Part shown: in pieces, positions 57,056 to 64,000 of the stretch
Position numbering within the stretch: position 1 is the stretch's first letter
Layout of the letters: every line of letters begins with the position of its first letter
Assembly (NCBI RefSeq): GCF_000763295.1
Contig: NZ_JRJE01000030.1
Span: forward strand, 62,001 to 126,000
Direction of reading: 5' to 3'
Source: Thalassospira australica
GTDB taxonomy: Bacteria; Pseudomonadota; Alphaproteobacteria; Rhodospirillales; Thalassospiraceae
Length of the DNA: 64,000 nucleotides
Notes under the pieces: model-generated
The model's input: the letters and a program-made list of their open reading frames with translations, nothing else
Told to the model about the DNA's origin: nothing
Database searches by the model: none
Translations under genes and position numbers: made by a program

Positions 57056-57368
57056 TTGTTCTCACTCCCGGGTGATGGGCATCTTGACGCCAATTCACCG
57101 CTGGTTACGGCATTTCATCCTGATCTTTGCGTGCGCTGCTTTTGCGAAACACGTTCTGGCTTTTCTGGTTATGGACCGGGATAACCTTGTCCCGTTCTGA
57201 TTGCGCAGCAGCATTTGGCTGGTGCTTCGTGTTCAGAAATCCAAATAATTGCTTTGAAGCCTACGTTAGTTGAGCTTACTTGCAATAGCCATTAAGTATG
57301 ATGAAATTCCAAATTATCGTTTTTCACACTGATTCAAACGAAAAATTGCCCCCATGTCGAGTGAAATT

Positions 57369-57399
57369 TTGCAACGCAGCGTAAGTTGTTGCGTTGCAA
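57369..57399. promoter_or_regulatory. PhaR-type operator boxes upstream of phaZ
   Basis: TTGCAACGCAG (57369-57379) and TTGCGTTGCAA (57389-57399) both fit TTGC-N3-GCA, close to the CTGC-N3-GCAG site of known PhaR repressors. Together they form a 10-bp inverted repeat. Confidence 0.5.
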
Positions 57400-57519
57400 C
57401 AAGTGTTTCAAGCTTGAAATGATCTCGCTTTGTCGTGCTGTGCCTGTTTTGAGGTGTGCCAGAAAGAATCGCGGTTTTTGCACGTGGCTACAGGTGCCAT
57501 CAATCTGAAGTCCACCGAG

Positions 57520-57554
57520 AAAAAAGACGCCGCTATCGGGGAGATAGCGACGTC
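57520..57554 (-). terminator. Minus-strand terminator downstream of the SOS-type small gene
   Basis: GACGtCGCTATC and GATAGCGgCGTC form a 12-bp stem with one mismatch; on the minus strand a T-run follows (57525-57520). It ends the transcript started at about 57910. Confidence 0.8.
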
Positions 57555-57755
57555 AAATACGCGGAGTATGCGGAGATCATTATTGCGGTCCATGAGGCCG
57601 GTTTGGGAAGACCGGGCGAAAGGGAAGGTCTGACCGACAGGCGGGACAGGGTTTGGGTGCGGGGTAGCCTGCCGGTCAGACGCCCGAGATGGACAAAAGC
57701 TTGGTGGCTTATGATCCGGGCCTCACAGATTTAGATAACGTATGTTGGGAACTTC

Positions 57756-57887
57756 TCAGACAAGACCGCGAAGGGTTTGCGCCATGCCAATCCCGATCAC
57801 GAACAGGAAAAATCCTGTGCTGCCGACAACTGCAACAGTGCTGCAAAGCTCGTTTAAGCGGGTCGGGTTCTCGATCAGTTTCAGCAT
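57756..57887 (-). CDS. Putative SOS-induced small membrane protein (43 aa)
   Basis: This short ORF opens at ATG 57887 behind GAGGAGGA, an unusually strong ribosome site. Its product reads MLKLIENPTRLNELCSTVAV at the start, then VGSTGFFLFVIGIGMA and a short basic end (QTLRGLV). One membrane span covers residues about 15-36. Two SOS boxes sit on the putative promoter directly upstream, and a terminator follows about 200 bp downstream. Small SOS-induced membrane proteins that stop division (such as SidA) are known in Caulobacter. Homology to them is not shown; the similarity is in size, location and control. Confidence 0.65.
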   Translation of the reverse strand: MLKLIENPTRLNELCSTVAVVGSTGFFLFVIGIGMAQTLRGLV

Positions 57888-57916
57888 GGTTTGTCCTCCT
57901 CAATCTGTCTGAGGAA

Positions 57917-57960
57917 ACCATACTGTTCTGATTTTGTTCCCGCAAGAACAAAATTGGAAC
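57917..57960 (-). promoter_or_regulatory. Two LexA-type SOS boxes on the small-gene promoter
   Basis: GTTCTGATTTTGTTC (57925-57939) and GAACAAAATTGGAAC (57946-57960) are both GTTC-N7-GTTC, the alphaproteobacterial LexA site, in opposite orientation. A TTGCGG (57945-57940), 17-bp spacer, TATGGT (57922-57917) promoter lies inside them, so LexA would block RNA polymerase. Confidence 0.75.
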
Positions 57961-58783
57961 AAAATTGGATAATCTTGTTTATTCGTTTGAAATTAAATAC
58001 AAAAATCATGTTCTCAAATGTTCTCATTTTATGACTTGATTAGAACATTCGGGTGTTTTTCATGTATGCCTGCTGTGCGGGCGGCCGCGGAAAATGGCGA
58101 TTCCTTACGAGTCTTGAGCCAAAATAAGCTTATTTGGGTTCGAGTTGCGGAAACCCGGAACGGGTGAATAAGGGTGAATAAGGGCGGGGCGGTGTAAATC
58201 CTGCTGTTGTCGGGGGGCTGTTTTCATCGGGTTTCGAAACACATTTTGTACGTCCAAGTGTCATCGGAAGTTCTTTTGACCAAAGCCGGACCAGTCTGCG
58301 CACAATCAAACTGTTGCACGTTGCTTCAAGTGGCCTAGAATAAAAGGAAATCCGGTCGTGCGCAGGGGTGTTTTGCAATAAACTGTTACGCTTAAACCGG
58401 ATTTCGGTAAAACGTCGATTTTCGCGCGTGATCGCAGTGGTCTTGACCCCTTGGATCGTGTAACAGTGCGCGAACTGGTTGTGATTTTTGCCGTGCTGAT
58501 CAGGACACAGCAAGGCAGTAGATTACGGCTTTGGTCGTTAAACATACCAAATGATTGATCCGCTCTGGCGGGAAGTCATTTCGGTCATCCCCAAAAGGGG
58601 CGACAGATCAAAGTCATCTTGATTGATTGCCATGAATTGATCAGATGACAGAATAGAGGCACTTCCGGAAAGGCCGGACTTGCCACCACGGCACAGCGCC
58701 GTGCCCCGATTGTCTGCCAGGATCGCAAGATCCGGGGTCCCACCTTGGCGACGGGAAGGAAACGTTGGAAGGCTAAGGGCATA
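57961..58783. other. Long noncoding region before zwf
   Basis: About 820 bp without a convincing gene. It holds the palindrome AAATAAGCTTATTT (58122-58135), a GGGTGAATAA tandem pair near 58163-58182, and hairpins in the zwf leader such as CACGGC/GCCGTG (58687-58703). It presumably contains the zwf promoter. Confidence 0.5.
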
Positions 58784-60271
58784 ATGAAACAAAGGCTAAA
58801 GCATCGTATCGCGGATATCGTGATTTTCGGTGGGACCGGAGATCTGGCGTTACGGAAACTTTTTCCCGCACTTTATGAAATGGAACGCACCGGGCGTTTC
58901 GACGATGAAACCCGTATCTTTGGCGCATCGCGTAGCGAACATAGCGACGACGCATTCCGGGATAAATTGCAAGAAGCCGGGAAGAAATTCATTCCCGAAG
59001 GCGAATTTGATGCAGAGACCTGGACGAAATTTGCCAGCCGCATCGCCTATGTACAGGTTTCCGCCGGCGACGAAGCCGGTTTCAAGCTTTTGCATGAAAA
59101 ATTGTCCGATCAACCTGATCGTGACCGGGTTTATTATTTCTCCACCAGCCCGGCCCTGTTTGCCGACATGGCCTTTAACCTGAAAAAAGCGGGTCTGGTT
59201 ACACCGAATTCCCGTGTCGTACTTGAAAAACCGCTGGGCCACGATCTTGATAGCTGCCGTGAAATCAACGGTCAGATCGGCGAGGTGTTTGAGGAAAACC
59301 AGATTTTCCGTATCGACCATTATCTTGGCAAGGAAACGGTGCAGAATCTTATGATCCTGCGCTTTGCCAATGCGATGTTCGAGCCGCTCTGGAACAGTGC
59401 GCATATTGACCATGTGCAGATCACCGTCGGCGAAGAGGTCGGTGTTGAAGGGCGCTGGTCCTATTACGATGACGCAGGCGCCATGCGCGACATGGTACAG
59501 AACCATATGTTGCAGCTTCTGTGTCTTGTTGCGATGGAACCGCCCTATGTGCTTGATCAGGATGCAGTCCGCGATGAGAAGGTAAAAGTGCTCAAGGCGC
59601 TTCAGCCGATCAATGACAGCAATATCGACAGTTCCACTGTGCGCGGCCAGTACCGCAAGGGTGCTGTGGGTGGCAAGGAAGTGCCGGGTTATCTTGAAGA
59701 AGAAGGTGCCAATACCGATAGCACCACCGAAACTTTCGTCGCGATCCGGGCCGAGCTTGATAACTGGCGCTGGTCCGGGGTTCCGTTTTATCTGCGCACG
59801 GGCAAACGTCTGCCGAAGCGTCATTCGGAAATCGTTATTCAGTTCCGTGACGTCCCGCACCAGATTTTCCCGCTGGCAAAATCCATGACCAACTATCAGG
59901 CCAACAAACTGGTTCTACGTTTGCAGCCTGATGACGGTATCCATCTTGTTCTCAACAACAAGAACCCGGGACCGGGTCTTGTGCGGTTGCGTCCGACGGC
60001 TCTTAACCTGTCCTTTGCTGAGGCATTTGGCGGGCGTAGCCCGGATGCATATGAGCGCCTGCTGCTTGATGCGATTGATGGCAATAACACGCTGTTCGTC
60101 CGTCGTGATGAACAGGACATTGCCTGGCAGTGGGTCGATGCCATTCAGGAAGCGTGGCACAATAACCATATCACGCCCAAGGGATATACCGCCGGAACGT
60201 GGGGGCCATCAGCTGCCATTGCATTGATTGAACGCGATGGCCGGACCTGGAACGAAGAAGCCGGGTTCTAG
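58784..60271 (+). CDS. zwf: Glucose-6-phosphate 1-dehydrogenase
   Basis: The 495-residue enzyme oxidises glucose-6-phosphate to 6-phosphogluconolactone with NADP+. Motifs are IVIFGGTGDLALRKLFPALY (cofactor), RIDHYLGKETVQNLM (substrate and catalytic His) and FYLRTGKRLPKR. ATG 58784 has AAGG ahead and gives the standard length. It opens the five-gene run zwf-pgl-edd-glk-eda, which feeds glucose into the Entner-Doudoroff pathway. No HexR-type regulator gene lies beside it. Confidence 0.97.
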   Translation: MKQRLKHRIADIVIFGGTGDLALRKLFPALYEMERTGRFDDETRIFGASRSEHSDDAFRDKLQEAGKKFIPEGEFDAETWTKFASRIAYVQVSAGDEAGFKLLHEKLSDQPDRDRVYYFSTSPALFADMAFNLKKAGLVTPNSRVVLEKPLGHDLDSCREINGQIGEVFEENQIFRIDHYLGKETVQNLMILRFANAMFEPLWNSAHIDHVQITVGEEVGVEGRWSYYDDAGAMRDMVQNHMLQLLCLVAMEPPYVLDQDAVRDEKVKVLKALQPINDSNIDSSTVRGQYRKGAVGGKEVPGYLEEEGANTDSTTETFVAIRAELDNWRWSGVPFYLRTGKRLPKRHSEIVIQFRDVPHQIFPLAKSMTNYQANKLVLRLQPDDGIHLVLNNKNPGPGLVRLRPTALNLSFAEAFGGRSPDAYERLLLDAIDGNNTLFVRRDEQDIAWQWVDAIQEAWHNNHITPKGYTAGTWGPSAAIALIERDGRTWNEEAGF

Positions 60272-60352
60272 GATTGTGCGAGCCTGGCCTTTGGTCATCT
60301 ATCGGGCGGGGCCATCACACTTGCAGGATTATCCCAACGTCGGGAAGAAGAC

Positions 60353-61072
60353 ATGACAAACGAACGCACCTTTAAAAGCGGCGATGAAATGCTTGCGGCA
60401 ATGGTCAAGGAAACCATTGATCGTCTGGAATTCGCCATTGCAACCCGCGGCCACGCCAGCATTGCTGTTGCCGGTGGACGTTTCCCAAAGCCGCTGTTTG
60501 AAACACTTTCCAAAGCCCGCCTTGATTGGTCAAAAGTGGTTGTCACCCTTGGCGATGATCGCTGGGTCGGGCTTGATGATGATCAGTCCAATGAAAAGCT
60601 GGTTCGTGACCATCTGTTTATCAACGAGGCGCAGAACGCCCGGTTTGTATCGCTGAAAACATCAGACAGCAGCCCGGAAGATGCAGTCGAAACCGTGAGC
60701 GCGCGTCTACGAACCGAAATGCATTGGCCGATTGATATCGTATTTCTGGGGATGGGGGATGACGGCCATACGGCATCGCTTTTCCCATCCTCAACGCCCG
60801 AAGCCCTGCGCAAGGGGCTTTATCCCGAACATGGCGAAATCGTCGCCGCTGCCCGCCCGACCGTATCCCCGGTTCCGCGCATCAGCATGACGTTGCCCGC
60901 CATTCTTAACGCCCGGTATATTGGAATCCATATTACCGGACAGTCCAAATGGTCGACCTATGAGACCGCGAAAAACGGCACCGAAATCGAAGAGATGCCG
61001 GTTCGCGCAATCTTGCAACAGACTGACGTTCCCGTCGATCTGTGGTGGAGCGCCGAGAACCCGAAAGGCTGA
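60353..61072 (+). CDS. pgl: 6-phosphogluconolactonase
   Basis: The 239-residue protein of the DevB/PGL type hydrolyses 6-phosphogluconolactone. Motifs are [38 protein letters not shown] and [22 protein letters not shown] 60353 follows GGGAAGAAG. It stands between zwf and edd, 81 bp and 5 bp from them, supporting one operon. Confidence 0.95.
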   Translation: MTNERTFKSGDEMLAAMVKETIDRLEFAIATRGHASIAVAGGRFPKPLFETLSKARLDWSKVVVTLGDDRWVGLDDDQSNEKLVRDHLFINEAQNARFVSLKTSDSSPEDAVETVSARLRTEMHWPIDIVFLGMGDDGHTASLFPSSTPEALRKGLYPEHGEIVAAARPTVSPVPRISMTLPAILNARYIGIHITGQSKWSTYETAKNGTEIEEMPVRAILQQTDVPVDLWWSAENPKG

Positions 61073-61077
61073 ACCCC

Positions 61078-62910
61078 ATGAAACGTGAAATCGAACAGAT
61101 TACAAAACGCATTATCGAGCGTTCCAAACCAACCCGCGAAGCATATCTTGCCAAGATCGAGGCAGCGGCATCCGATCGCCCGCATCGATCCGCCTTGTCA
61201 TGCGGCAACCTTGCCCATGCCTCTGCCGGGTGCAGTGCTGCTGACAAGGAACGTATCAATGGTGACGAGGGTGCCAATCTTGGCATCGTGACGTCCTACA
61301 ACGATATGCTCTCGGCCCATCAGCCACTGGGTGTCTATCCGGACCGTATCAAAAAGGCTGTGTTTGAGGCCGGTGGCACCGCACAGGTCGCCGGTGGTGT
61401 TCCTGCCATGTGTGATGGTGTGACCCAAGGCCGCCCGGGCATGGAGCTTAGCCTGTTTTCGCGTGACGTGATCGCGATGTCGACGGCGGTTTCCCTGTCT
61501 CATGATGTGTTTGATGCCGCGATGTATCTTGGTGTGTGCGACAAAATCGTTCCGGGTCTTGTCATGGGCGCATTGTCCTATGGTCATATTCCGGCTGTCT
61601 TTGTTCCGGCGGGGCCGATGCCATCAGGTCTTCCGAACGATGAAAAGGCCCGCATCCGTCAGCTTTATGCCCAAGGCAAGGTTGGTCGCAAGGAACTGCT
61701 GGAGGCCGAAACGGCCTCTTATCACAGCCCGGGTACCTGTACTTTCTATGGCACGGCGAACTCCAACCAAATGCTGATGGAAGTCATGGGGCTGCATCTG
61801 CCTGGTGCGGCGTTTGTCAATCCGAACACCGAATTGCGCGATGCGCTGACCGAAGAAGCCGCACGTCGTGCACTTGCGATTACGAAACTTGGCAATGACT
61901 ATCGCCCGATAGGCAAGGTTCTGGATGAAAAGGCCTTTGTGAACGGTATCGTTGGGTTGCTTGCGACCGGTGGGTCAACCAACCATACCCTGCATCTGCC
62001 GGCCATGGCACGTGCTGCCGGGATCGAGCTTCGCTGGGATGATTTTGACGAATTGTCGCGTCTGGTGCCGCTTCTGTGCCGCGTCTATCCGAACGGGCAG
62101 GCCGATGTGAACCATTTCCATGCCGCAGGCGGTATGGGCTTTGTGATTTCGGACCTTTTGAAAAACGGCATTCTGCACCCGGATCTTGAAACCATTCATA
62201 CTGGTGGCATGGCAGCCTATGGCACCGAGCCGTATCTGGATAACGGCAAACTTGCATGGCGAGATGCCCCAGCCGACAGTCAGGACGAAGATATCCTGCG
62301 TCCGGCAGAAAAGGCATTCAGTGCCGATGGTGGTCTTCGGATGCTTGCGGGCAATCTTGGTCGTTCCGTCATCAAGGTTTCTGCTGTGAAGCCGGAAAAC
62401 CGCGTGATCGAAGCCCCGGCAGCGGTGTTCTCATCGCAGGAAGAAATGATGGCGGCCTTCAAGGATGGCAAGCTTCATCGTGATGTGATCTGTGTTGTAC
62501 GTTTCCAGGGGCCGAAAGCCAACGGCATGCCCGAACTGCACAAACTGACCCCGCCGCTTGGTGTGCTTCAGGACCTTGGGTACAAGGTTGCCCTTGTGAC
62601 CGATGGCCGTATGTCTGGCGCATCGGGCAAGGTCCCTGCCGCCATTCACGTTACGCCAGAAGGCATGATGAACGGCCCGATCGCCAAGGTCAAAGATGGC
62701 GATATCATCCGGCTTGATGCCGAAACCGGTGAATTGTTGCTTAATGTCACTGACGAAGAACTTGCCAAACGTGACTTTGCGACCTTTGACCATAAGGCCG
62801 AACATCAGGACGGCTTTGGCCGCGAGATGTTTGGTGTCTTCCGCGAACATGTCGGTCTGGCGGAACTTGGTGCTTCTGCTGCCTTCCCGGGGGAGGCTGA
62901 AGTCGCGTAA
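61078..62910 (+). CDS. edd: 6-phosphogluconate dehydratase
   Basis: The 610-residue iron-sulphur dehydratase (IlvD/Edd family) converts 6-phosphogluconate to KDPG. Visible are [19 protein letters not shown] and [20 protein letters not shown], with cysteines suited to a [4Fe-4S] cluster, and [22 protein letters not shown] 61078 lies 5 bp after pgl; an upstream start would overlap pgl. Its stop overlaps the glk start (TAATG), so the two are coupled. Confidence 0.97.
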   Translation: MKREIEQITKRIIERSKPTREAYLAKIEAAASDRPHRSALSCGNLAHASAGCSAADKERINGDEGANLGIVTSYNDMLSAHQPLGVYPDRIKKAVFEAGGTAQVAGGVPAMCDGVTQGRPGMELSLFSRDVIAMSTAVSLSHDVFDAAMYLGVCDKIVPGLVMGALSYGHIPAVFVPAGPMPSGLPNDEKARIRQLYAQGKVGRKELLEAETASYHSPGTCTFYGTANSNQMLMEVMGLHLPGAAFVNPNTELRDALTEEAARRALAITKLGNDYRPIGKVLDEKAFVNGIVGLLATGGSTNHTLHLPAMARAAGIELRWDDFDELSRLVPLLCRVYPNGQADVNHFHAAGGMGFVISDLLKNGILHPDLETIHTGGMAAYGTEPYLDNGKLAWRDAPADSQDEDILRPAEKAFSADGGLRMLAGNLGRSVIKVSAVKPENRVIEAPAAVFSSQEEMMAAFKDGKLHRDVICVVRFQGPKANGMPELHKLTPPLGVLQDLGYKVALVTDGRMSGASGKVPAAIHVTPEGMMNGPIAKVKDGDIIRLDAETGELLLNVTDEELAKRDFATFDHKAEHQDGFGREMFGVFREHVGLAELGASAAFPGEAEVA

Positions 62911-63848
62911 TGCAGCTTGTTGGTGATATTGGCGGGACCAATGCCCGCTTTGCCTGGCTGGATGCGGCCGGTGATCCCCATACACCCATGACATTGCCGG
63001 TGCGTGACTATGACACAATCGGTGATGCCATGCGCGATTTTATGGCCAAAACCGATTGTACAGATTTACGTGAATTTGCTGTGGCGGTGGCATGTCCGGC
63101 CATGGCAGATACAGTCAAATTCACCAATAATCCGTGGGTGTTTTCCAAGGACGCGCTCAAGGCTGAATTCAACCTTGATCGTCTTGTCGTCGTCAATGAC
63201 TTCACCGGTCTTGCGATGTCGGTACCCTATCTGGGGCAAGAAGACCTGATCACGCTATTTGATGGTCCGGGGCGACCGGGCCTGCCATTGGCCGTGGTCG
63301 GGGCAGGAACCGGTCTTGGCGTGTCGGGGCTTTTACCCCATGAAGGCAAATGGTTGCCCATTCAGGGCGAAGGTGGGCATGTCTCGTTGCCGGCGGTGGA
63401 TGATCTTGATTATGAGATCGTCAAGTTTCTGGGCAAGGAGCTTGATCGCGTATCGGCCGAACGGGTGCTTTCGGGCATGGGCATCGAAAACCTGTATCGG
63501 GCACTGGCAGCGATTGACGGGCTTGATGTCCCGCCCAAAACGGCCGCAGAGGTCGTTGACGGGGCGCTTAAGGATCATGATGCCCTGTGTCTTAAGGTTC
63601 TGGATCGGTTCTGTCTGTTCTTGGGCGGCGTGGCCGGTGACCTTGTCCTGACACTTGGCGCCTTTGATGGTGTGTTTATTGGTGGCGGCATTGGTCCGCG
63701 CATTACTGACCATATGAAACAAAGCGGTCTGAAAGAGCGGATGATCGCCAAGGGCCGTTTCCGTGATTTAATGAATGATGTGCCGGTGCGCCTGATGACG
63801 GCGAAATACCCGGCCCTGATCGGTTGTGCCAAAATATTGACGGCCTGA
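62910..63848 (+). CDS. glk: Glucokinase
   Basis: The 312-residue Glk family protein begins [20 protein letters not shown] (phosphate-binding loop). It has [15 protein letters not shown] with the catalytic Asp, the [15 protein letters not shown] stretch and [14 protein letters not shown], and ends near [10 protein letters not shown]. It phosphorylates glucose with ATP, supplying zwf. Translationally coupled to edd. It is followed by eda after 23 bp. Confidence 0.95.
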   Translation: MQLVGDIGGTNARFAWLDAAGDPHTPMTLPVRDYDTIGDAMRDFMAKTDCTDLREFAVAVACPAMADTVKFTNNPWVFSKDALKAEFNLDRLVVVNDFTGLAMSVPYLGQEDLITLFDGPGRPGLPLAVVGAGTGLGVSGLLPHEGKWLPIQGEGGHVSLPAVDDLDYEIVKFLGKELDRVSAERVLSGMGIENLYRALAAIDGLDVPPKTAAEVVDGALKDHDALCLKVLDRFCLFLGGVAGDLVLTLGAFDGVFIGGGIGPRITDHMKQSGLKERMIAKGRFRDLMNDVPVRLMTAKYPALIGCAKILTA

Positions 63849-63871
63849 CCGGCAAACTGGAGGAAGAGTTT

Positions 63872-64000
63872 ATGAGCCTTTCATCGCGTGAAATTCTGTC
63901 CAAAGCCCCGGTGGTGCCGGTTCTGGTGATCGAAGACGCAAATGACGCTGTGCCATTGGCCAAGGCGTTGGTCGCGGGCGGTTTGCCCGTGCTTGAAATC
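63872..64000 (+). CDS. eda: KDPG aldolase, 5' end only
   Basis: ATG 63872 follows GGAGGAAGAG. The 43 codons present read [20 protein letters not shown] and later [18 protein letters not shown], the conserved start of 2-keto-3-deoxy-6-phosphogluconate aldolase, which splits KDPG into pyruvate and glyceraldehyde-3-phosphate. The gene runs off the window. Operon order zwf-pgl-edd-glk-eda strengthens the call. Confidence 0.92.
   Translation, partial: MSLSSREILSKAPVVPVLVIEDANDAVPLAKALVAGGLPVLEI

Noticed and set aside
57709-57951. 80-codon minus-strand ORF overlapping the SOS-type small gene
   Set aside because: Out-of-frame shadow with Cys/Arg/Ser-rich composition that starts inside the LexA boxes.
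58130-58513. 127-codon minus-strand ORF in the gap before zwf
   Set aside because: No ribosome site, no hydrophobic or domain pattern, and it crosses tandem repeats; considered noncoding.

Overview
The window reads as chromosomal DNA of a free-living marine-type alphaproteobacterium, most likely of the Rhodospirillales and perhaps Thalassospira. This is an inference from gene content: an Entner-Doudoroff cluster, PHB depolymerase, an mreBCD-mrdA-rodA block, alphaproteobacterial GTTC-N7-GTTC SOS boxes, and moderate GC with frequent GTG/TTG starts. No rRNA, CRISPR array, integrase, transposase or prophage gene was seen.

Layout. 0-5.5 kb holds the 5' part of a cobalamin-pathway aminotransferase-fold decarboxylase, a PhyH-like dioxygenase, an Hpt phosphotransfer protein, a creatinase-fold M24 hydrolase, a Rho_N-like small protein and a solo periplasmic binding protein. 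5.6-11.5 kb is the cell-elongation block (mreB, mreC, mreD, mrdA, rodA, minus strand). 11.6-14.5 kb holds a secreted alpha/beta-hydrolase-like protein and leuA, which is preceded by a leucine-rich leader ORF. 14.8-22 kb holds a LysE exporter, two unknown proteins, a diguanylate cyclase, two tandem paralogous secreted proteins, a cold-shock protein, 5-formyl-THF cyclo-ligase and a GFA protein. 22.1-25.2 kb is an AT-richer two-gene insert (Ser/Thr-kinase-like protein plus repeat protein) beside two identical tRNA-Gln(CUG) genes. 25.4-33.7 kb is housekeeping: ppx/gppA, rlmE, a PAS protein, guaB, an RsmB-like methyltransferase, guaA. 33.7-41.6 kb holds a TetR-controlled redox pair, a second SDR with a tiny lipoprotein, MAPEG, a DUF2975/HTH pair, and a SmtB/CzrA-type sensor with a ZntA-type metal ATPase. 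41.6-48.8 kb is an iron-linked block: two imelysin-family proteins, a di-heme oxidoreductase, DUF1513, cytochrome b561 and cytochrome c', with two Fur-box-like sites. 49-57 kb holds semialdehyde dehydrogenase, small hydrolases, a Nudix protein, an SDR, a KefB/C-type antiporter and PHB depolymerase. 58.8-64 kb is zwf-pgl-edd-glk-eda, a complete Entner-Doudoroff operon with the last gene cut by the window end.

The most interesting items lie between or below annotated genes. (1) A 43-codon membrane-protein ORF at 57756-57887 has two SOS boxes sitting on its putative promoter, which makes it look like a LexA-controlled small membrane protein. (2) A probable Fur-controlled small RNA lies at about 41645-41790, with a Fur-like box, a 17-bp-spaced promoter, several hairpins, CU-rich unpaired stretches and a strong terminator. 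(3) A 48-codon leader ORF ahead of leuA uses many CTA/CTC/CTT leucine codons and precedes alternative stems. (4) The kinase/repeat-protein pair next to duplicated tRNA-Gln genes is a candidate accessory, possibly defence-related, module. (5) A previously hidden 47-codon lipoprotein lies directly behind an SDR gene. All functional claims are by eye from motifs; no database search was possible.
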